The translations under genes were made by a program, and so were the position numbers. A DNA stretch of 37,090 bases from JANMZR01 sp031383555 (GTDB taxonomy: Bacteria; Bacteroidota; Bacteroidia; Cytophagales; Spirosomataceae). Positions 33,041 to 37,090 of this stretch are shown one piece after another; the stretch's first letter is position 1, and every line of letters starts with the position of its first letter. The stretch covers positions 1 to 37,090 of the forward strand of contig JANMZR010000414.1 of NCBI GenBank assembly GCA_031383555.1, written 5' to 3'. The notes below the pieces were generated by a model that saw only the letters and a list, made by a program, of their open reading frames with translations, made no database searches and was not told where the DNA came from.

Positions 33041-33059
33041 GTAGCAGGAACAGTGCTAC
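33041..33059. other. Candidate attachment-site core (inverted arms around a 7-bp spacer)
   Basis: GTAGCA-GGAACAG-TGCTAC: perfect 6-bp inverted arms around a 7-bp spacer, the geometry of tyrosine-recombinase crossover sites. The spacer contains the GAACAG that marks every 96-bp repeat junction. It lies 186 bp upstream of the recombinase start codon. The role is inferred. Confidence 0.45.
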
Positions 33060-33194
33060 TTATATCTAAACCATCTCTTTTTGTAATTACTTGAATATCA
33101 ATAGTATTATATTGACAATTAATTAGTTAATAATTATTTTGCTCCTCCAAAAGTTCAACTTTATTCAACCGAATTAAAATAAATTAAGGCAAAC

Positions 33195-33226
33195 GCATCA
33201 CGAATGCATCACCTATATTATATTTG
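33195..33226 (+). promoter_or_regulatory. Integrase promoter with 11-bp-phased direct repeat
   Basis: GCATCAC occurs at 33195-33201 and 33206-33212, one helical turn apart, just upstream of a -7 motif TATATTTG (33219-33226, exact TAnnTTTG). No -33 TTTG is present at the usual distance, so an activator binding the GCATCAC pair, or a repressor, is plausible. The ATG at 33245 gives a leader of only about a dozen bases. Confidence 0.45.
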
Positions 33227-33244
33227 TATTATAAATTTACAAAT

Positions 33245-34678
33245 ATGGCAGGACTATTTTACCAACTTCGAGATAATAACCCTAAAAACCACCAAATCGT
33301 TTATTTGGCCTATAAATTTGGAAAGAAAACTTTCAGATTTAATTCAGGAATTAAGATTCTCCCTGCTGATTGGAATTTTGATAAAAGTATTCCCAAAAAT
33401 AGAGCCGAACCGCTAAACGTTGAATTTTCAATTTTAGAAAATCCTTTTTTTGATATTTCAAATAAAACATCTAACAGTATTGAAAAGGGCTTGAATAATC
33501 TGAAAGCAAAAGCAAGTGAATTTATATCCAATAACCCTGAAACATTTAACGAAGCTAATTTTAGAGAGTATTTGAAAAGCCTTTTTGCTGAGGATGATGG
33601 AGAGCTTGGGGTTTTAGCAAATGAACTTAATGATTATATTCGATTGAAATTATTGAAAGATGCACGTATTAATAAAGAAAAGCCGACCAAAACGGAATTT
33701 ATTGCAAAAATTGAAGCATTTCTTCTAAAACAAAAATCTACTGAATCATTAATGCAATACATTGATAGGTTTATTAGAGATACTGTTGAAGGTAAGAGGC
33801 TCAATAATGGGGCATTACATACACACAGGTCGGTACAACGATATAAGACAACACAATCCATTTTAAAAGAATATAATGAATTAGCCCGAAAAGAAATTGA
33901 TTTTGAAACTATTGATATGATGTTTTACAATGATTTTATAGAATTTATGGCAAGTGTAAAAGATTATACACCTGCTACTATGGGTAAACATATTACCACA
34001 TTGAAGACATTTTTAAAAGAAGCTACAGAAATTGGTATAAATACCAATTTAAAATACCAATCAAAAGGATTCAAAGCTTTTGAAACTGAATCTTACAGCA
34101 TTGCTTTAACACCAAATGAAATAGATTCATTCTACAAATTAGATTTTAATAAAAATGAGAGATTGGAAAAAGTCCGTGATGTATTTGTATTGGCATGCCA
34201 TACTGCTCTTAGGTGGTCTGATTTTACAGATATTAAATCAACCGACATTAAAAAAGTTAATGGCGGTCATAACATTGTTTTAATACAGGAAAAAACCAAA
34301 AATCAAGTTGTAATACCTGCAAACAAAATCGTAATGGAAATTTTCTCAAAATATAATAATCAATTACCTGAACCAATCACAAACCAAAAATTTAATGAAT
34401 ATTTAAAAGAAATTGCTAAAATGGTAGACGGCCTCCATGTTACCGAAACAATGGTTATTACAAAGGGTGGCAAGACTTATGAGGAAACAAAACCTCGCTG
34501 GCAAATGGTGAGTAGCCATACTGCACGAAGGAGTTTTGCAACAAATGCCTATGAAATGGGAATCCCTACTTTAAGCATTATGGCAATTACTGGTCATAAA
34601 ACAGAAAAGTCACTTCTTGGTTACATCAAAACCGATAAAGCAAAACATGCAGACATCGTAAGAGGATTTAATAGCTAA
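33245..34678 (+). CDS. Tyrosine recombinase / integrase of an integrative element
   Basis: 477 residues from ATG 33245 (MAGLFYQLRDN). A TTG seven codons earlier overlaps the -7 promoter motif and is not favoured. Order of parts: N-terminal arm-binding-like domain (about 1-95), a SAM-like core-binding domain (about 150-265), and the catalytic domain with Arg323 (HTALRWSD), His425 and Arg428 (SSHTARRSFAT), His451 (ITGHKT) and the nucleophile Tyr460 (LLGYIK). All catalytic residues appear intact. It is of the Bacteroidota conjugative/mobilisable-element type and points away from the tandem attachment-like repeats. It should integrate and, with an excisionase, excise the element that runs off the right of the window. 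Confidence 0.93.
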   Translation: MAGLFYQLRDNNPKNHQIVYLAYKFGKKTFRFNSGIKILPADWNFDKSIPKNRAEPLNVEFSILENPFFDISNKTSNSIEKGLNNLKAKASEFISNNPETFNEANFREYLKSLFAEDDGELGVLANELNDYIRLKLLKDARINKEKPTKTEFIAKIEAFLLKQKSTESLMQYIDRFIRDTVEGKRLNNGALHTHRSVQRYKTTQSILKEYNELARKEIDFETIDMMFYNDFIEFMASVKDYTPATMGKHITTLKTFLKEATEIGINTNLKYQSKGFKAFETESYSIALTPNEIDSFYKLDFNKNERLEKVRDVFVLACHTALRWSDFTDIKSTDIKKVNGGHNIVLIQEKTKNQVVIPANKIVMEIFSKYNNQLPEPITNQKFNEYLKEIAKMVDGLHVTETMVITKGGKTYEETKPRWQMVSSHTARRSFATNAYEMGIPTLSIMAITGHKTEKSLLGYIKTDKAKHADIVRGFNS

Positions 34679-34713
34679 CCTATCATAAATTGTGATACAC
34701 TAAATTTTTTAAA

Positions 34714-35247
34714 ATGGAAATACAAAAAATTGAAACGAAAATCCATGAAATAAGAGGCCACAAAGTCATGCTAGACTTCGATTTGGCAGAATTGTACCAA
34801 GTGCCAACTAAGAGCTTGAATTTGTCAGTAAAAAGGAACTTAAAAAGATTCCCATTTGATTTTATGTTTCAACTCTCAAAAGATGAATGGATTTCTTTAA
34901 GGTTTCAAATTGAAACCTTAGACAATTCTTTAAGGTCACAAAATGAAACCTTAGAGCCAAAAAGAGGTAAACATTCTAAATATTTGCCCTATGCCTTTAC
35001 CGAGCAGGGTTTGGCCATGCTAAGCGGCATTCTCAATTCCGATATTGCCATTGAGGTAAATATTTCAATTATGAGGGCTTTTGTGATGATGAGGCAAATA
35101 GCAAGCAATTACGGTGAATTGTATTCGAAAATACTGGCCTTAGAAAGTACTGATAAAGAAATTTTTAAAGCCCTTAATTATCTGCTTGATAAAGACCAAA
35201 AGGAAGCAGACCAAAAAGACAGAAAACAAATTGGATTCAAAGAATAA
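34714..35247 (+). CDS. ORF6N-domain protein
   Basis: 177 residues. The N-terminal ORF6N domain is clear: KIHEIRGHKVMLDFDLAELYQVPTKSLNLSVKRNLKRFPFDFMFQLSKDE, then RGKHSKYLPYAFTEQGLAMLSGILNS and a helical end (IMRAFVMMRQIASNYGEL) with a charged tail. ORF6N domains occur in phage antirepressor-like and other mobile-element regulators. Its position right after the integrase (36 bp) fits a lysogeny or maintenance regulator. The function in this element is unknown. Confidence 0.88.
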   Translation: MEIQKIETKIHEIRGHKVMLDFDLAELYQVPTKSLNLSVKRNLKRFPFDFMFQLSKDEWISLRFQIETLDNSLRSQNETLEPKRGKHSKYLPYAFTEQGLAMLSGILNSDIAIEVNISIMRAFVMMRQIASNYGELYSKILALESTDKEIFKALNYLLDKDQKEADQKDRKQIGFKE

Positions 35248-35258
35248 AAACTACTCCG

Positions 35259-36089
35259 ATGAATATAGCACAACTAACAGACGTTCAAATTTCGCAGAAA
35301 ATTGATGAAATTATTTTAAAAACAAATGAAGAGATTTATAAATTTGAAGATAGATATTTCCCTATTAAAAAAAATAAACAGCAACAGGGTTATGATAGTT
35401 CTCTAAAATCTGATTATGAAAATAAATATAGTGATGAGGAGTGGCGAGCAATAGAAAGTGCTGAAAGAGAAATCGGATACAAAGGTGGTTTCAGTACCCT
35501 TGAAGAAAAGGAAAATTACAACATTGAAATTTCAAACAGGAGAACCGTTTTATTAAGCGATTATGAAGAATTCAAAAGATTTTATGAAACAATTAGTTAT
35601 GAAAAATTCAAAATTAAAATTAAGCAAGGTCTATCAGATTTTGAAGACTTATGGGAGAAAGAAAATAATAACAATAAACTAACCACAGACACTTCAGACA
35701 GGTTAAATTTTAGGAAGTATTTTTTAGAACTCATAAATTTTCAAAAAACAAATGCTTTTACACAACCCAAAAAAGTAACAGACTTAAGAACACCTGTTAA
35801 GGTAATTGGACTAAAGCATTATTACGAAGGAATACAAATTACTCGGGAAAACTGTCAGACCTACGCAGAACAATATGGCTGGGTTAGCCCATCCTCTGGT
35901 GAAGGCCTTTTTCAGGATTATACTCATTATTGTGCCAGTGAAAATAGAAAAGCAAAACCCGAAACACCAAAAAAGCTTGAAAACAAAATAGTTCTATTCA
36001 AAAAGGCTCTTGAAGTAGTAGAGGAAGTAAATAAAGATAAAGTTCAGGCTGATATTAATAAACTTGAAGGTTATTTAAGTGAATTTTAA
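35259..36089 (+). CDS. Mobile-element protein of unknown function
   Basis: 276 residues with no signal peptide or membrane segment. It is highly charged and probably helical at the N-terminus (AQLTDVQISQKIDEIILKTNEEIYKFEDRYF). A compact region near 185-245 has conserved-looking aromatic and Cys residues (GLKHYYEGIQITRENCQTYAEQYGWVSPSSGEGLFQDYTHYCASENRK). It ends in a Lys/Glu-rich coiled-coil-like helix. It lies 11 bp after the ORF6N gene, so translation is probably coupled, and just before the iteron-like sequence. No family is recognised; a DNA-binding or accessory replication/maintenance role is only suggested by position. Confidence 0.75.
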   Translation: MNIAQLTDVQISQKIDEIILKTNEEIYKFEDRYFPIKKNKQQQGYDSSLKSDYENKYSDEEWRAIESAEREIGYKGGFSTLEEKENYNIEISNRRTVLLSDYEEFKRFYETISYEKFKIKIKQGLSDFEDLWEKENNNNKLTTDTSDRLNFRKYFLELINFQKTNAFTQPKKVTDLRTPVKVIGLKHYYEGIQITRENCQTYAEQYGWVSPSSGEGLFQDYTHYCASENRKAKPETPKKLENKIVLFKKALEVVEEVNKDKVQADINKLEGYLSEF

Positions 36090-36093
36090 AATT

Positions 36094-36127
36094 GTAACCA
36101 GTTACTAACTGGTTACTAGGCGGTTAC
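36094..36127 (+). promoter_or_regulatory. Iteron-like repeats with an 11-bp-arm palindrome
   Basis: GTAACCAGTTA (36094-36104) and TAACTGGTTAC (36106-36116) form a perfect palindrome around one central base. GTTAC also starts at 36101, 36112 and 36123, exactly 11 bp apart, the first two continuing as GTTACTA. Helically phased half-sites in front of the excisionase-like gene suit an autoregulated operator, an accessory site for excision, or replication iterons. Confidence 0.6.
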
Positions 36128-36193
36128 CACATTTTCAGCATTCTCAACTTTGTAAAAATTATTCAACGAAGAGTAATTTAAAAAACAAAAAGA

Positions 36194-36484
36194 ATGTTAA
36201 AAACAAATTTTCAAAACCCCTTTGAAGTGCTAGATGCACGGTTTGATGAAATCAAATCCCTAATAATTGGGCTTAATTTTAAGCCAATTTTAGTCCCGAC
36301 TTCGCATGAGCCTGAAAGGCTTCTAACAAAAAAAGAACTCGCTAAATTTCTTGGTATTTCAGAAGTGTCTGTTTGGTCACGCATGAAAGATGGTAGCATA
36401 AAAAGCTACAAAATTGGAAACCTTGTAAGGTTCAAGCAATCGGAAATTCTTTCTAATCTTCACCAAATTCAACGCAAAAAATAA
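36194..36484 (+). CDS. Excisionase-like helix-turn-helix protein
   Basis: 96 residues. The C-terminal half is a MerR-like/HTH_17 excisionase-family domain: LLTKKELAKFLGISEVSVWSRMKDGSIKSYKIGNLVRFKQSEI. The N-terminal half is a short helix-rich leader typical of these Bacteroidota element proteins (NPFEVLDARFDEIKSLI). Such proteins bend DNA at attachment sites to direct excision, or regulate element genes. It lies directly downstream of the iteron-like sequence (36094-36127), which may be its binding site. Confident as an HTH protein; the excisionase role is inferred. Confidence 0.85.
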   Translation: MLKTNFQNPFEVLDARFDEIKSLIIGLNFKPILVPTSHEPERLLTKKELAKFLGISEVSVWSRMKDGSIKSYKIGNLVRFKQSEILSNLHQIQRKK

Positions 36485-36493
36485 AAAGGCAAA

Positions 36494-36784
36494 ATGAAAG
36501 AAAAATCAAAAATGCCTTTTAGTTCTTTGGATGGGAACGGAAGTAAAAATACGCAATTTGAAGCAGAAAAGAAAATAGTTTATCTATATTTAATAGAAAA
36601 TACGGCTACTAATTTTATGGTAAACGTTGCGACAGGGGTCAAAAGAGAAAATATTTGTAGGCATAAAGCTCAACTACAAAAAGAAGGTCTTCTTTGGCAT
36701 TCAGAAAGAGCCAATTGTTTAATTACTGGCAGAAAAGTGTGGTATCTTACCACAAATATCAATCATCCTAATCGTATAATTTAA
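36494..36784 (+). CDS. Small HTH-like mobile-element protein
   Basis: 96 residues, starting 9 bp after the previous gene and so in the same operon. The middle part (EKKIVYLYLIENTATNFMVNVATGVKRENICRHKAQLQKEGLLWH) has the pattern of a winged-helix DNA-binding fold, with a recognition helix around VKRENICRHKAQL and a wing-like end (SERANCLITGRKVWYLTTN). Similar small proteins sit between excisionase and replication genes in Bacteroidota elements. The fold is inferred from pattern; no specific target known. Confidence 0.75.
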   Translation: MKEKSKMPFSSLDGNGSKNTQFEAEKKIVYLYLIENTATNFMVNVATGVKRENICRHKAQLQKEGLLWHSERANCLITGRKVWYLTTNINHPNRII

Positions 36785-36798
36785 TCAAATTAGGGTCT

Positions 36799-37090
36799 AT
36801 GATTGATTATGTAAATGTGAAAACTACTCAAAGTGGTTTGGCTGAAAAGTTATTGGCCAATTCTAAACTAGATTTTTCATATAAAGTAACAGACAAGGGG
36901 AATAAAATTTGGGAAGCTTCATACGCAAATATGAAGTTTTCCATTTTTGAACCCTCTAACATAGTAAAATTACAAGGTAGTTTGCACTATTTGTATAATG
37001 ATGGAAACCATAACCAAAATGACTTTAAAAGAACTGATTTATCGAAATTAGTATATGATTTGCATTTAAACTTTGGTATCAACCTAGATA
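36799..37090 (+). CDS. Partial phage/plasmid replication initiator (gene II/X-like), cut by window end
   Basis: An open frame starts at ATG 36799, 14 bp after the previous gene, and stays open for 97 codons to the window edge. The start MIDYVNVK and the segment LQGSLHYLYNDGNHNQNDFKRTDLSKLV...LHLNFGIN match the pattern of the N-terminal part of phage/plasmid replication proteins of the gene II/X (RstA-like) type, found in filamentous phages and rolling-circle elements. The catalytic region would lie beyond the window. Alternatives: an unrelated element protein with a chance likeness. Confidence 0.6.
   Translation, partial: MIDYVNVKTTQSGLAEKLLANSKLDFSYKVTDKGNKIWEASYANMKFSIFEPSNIVKLQGSLHYLYNDGNHNQNDFKRTDLSKLVYDLHLNFGINLD

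Larger units (their letters stand above)
32856..33047. repeat. 96-bp tandem direct repeat (two copies) at the edge of an integrative element
   Basis: Copy 1 (32856-32951) and copy 2 (32952-33047) differ at three positions only. The first six bases, GAACAG, recur a third time at 33048-33053. Each copy holds, on the minus strand, a segment resembling the 3' half of tRNA-Met followed by an intrinsic terminator. The tyrosine recombinase gene starts about 200 bp to the right, so these look like accumulated attachment-site copies. The rest of the 579-bp gap (32666-33244) holds no gene that I can support. Confidence 0.85.

Noticed and set aside
32856..33047. Complete tRNA-Met gene
   Set aside because: No D-arm or 5' acceptor strand precedes the anticodon-loop-like segment in either copy, and the T-loop is enlarged.
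32856..33053. CRISPR-like array
   Set aside because: Only two adjoining 96-bp units with no spacers between them, and no cas genes in view.
33224..33244. Upstream TTG start for the integrase
   Set aside because: The TTG overlaps the TATATTTG promoter motif; the ATG at 33245 fits better and gives a normal N-terminus.

Overview
The window looks like a chromosome segment from an AT-rich member of the Bacteroidota, most likely the Cytophagales. The evidence is a SusC/SusD outer-membrane pair, the gliding lipoprotein GldH, a GT3-type glycogen synthase, a NagZ/beta-lactamase fusion, DUF5777 and DUF6807 proteins, and TAnnTTTG promoter motifs in front of several genes. No rRNA gene, complete tRNA gene or CRISPR array was seen.

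Layout. (1) 1-9.5 kb: a beta-barrel protein, then a minus-strand carbohydrate region holding a SusC/SusD pair, a DUF6807 (PmoA-like) protein and a two-domain DUF1080 protein. A small HUH (Y1) transposase sits between these blocks, surrounded by REP-like palindromes in both orientations. (2) 9.5-19.4 kb: a GH3/serine-hydrolase fusion on the minus strand, then plus-strand mutL, two rhomboid proteases, dxs and psd. (3) 19.4-22.9 kb: minus-strand Gfo/Idh/MocA oxidoreductase with a Tat signal, gldH, a small lipoprotein, and a secreted Arg/Asn/Asp-rich protein. (4) 23-32.7 kb: prfA, a small membrane protein, an unknown exported protein, rpsJ and fusA (minus), then a glycogen synthase, a Rieske lipoprotein and a DUF5777 barrel (plus). 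(5) 32.8-37.1 kb: the left end of an integrative element. It has two tandem 96-bp repeats resembling tRNA-Met 3' halves with terminators, a tyrosine recombinase, an ORF6N protein, an unknown protein, 11-bp iterons, an excisionase-like HTH protein, a second small HTH-like protein, and the start of a gene resembling phage/plasmid replication initiators (gene II/X type). The element runs off the right edge.

How the parts may work together. SusC/SusD would bind and import a glycan fragment. DUF1080, DUF6807 and the Tat-exported oxidoreductase are families often linked to periplasmic (keto)sugar processing, although the oxidoreductase lies 10 kb away. The housekeeping genes are ordinary.

The least explained material is the REP/transposase locus (3.4-4.35 kb) and the attachment-site, iteron and Rep structure of the integrative element (32.85-37.09 kb). 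Functional statements rest on recognising families by eye; no database search was run.
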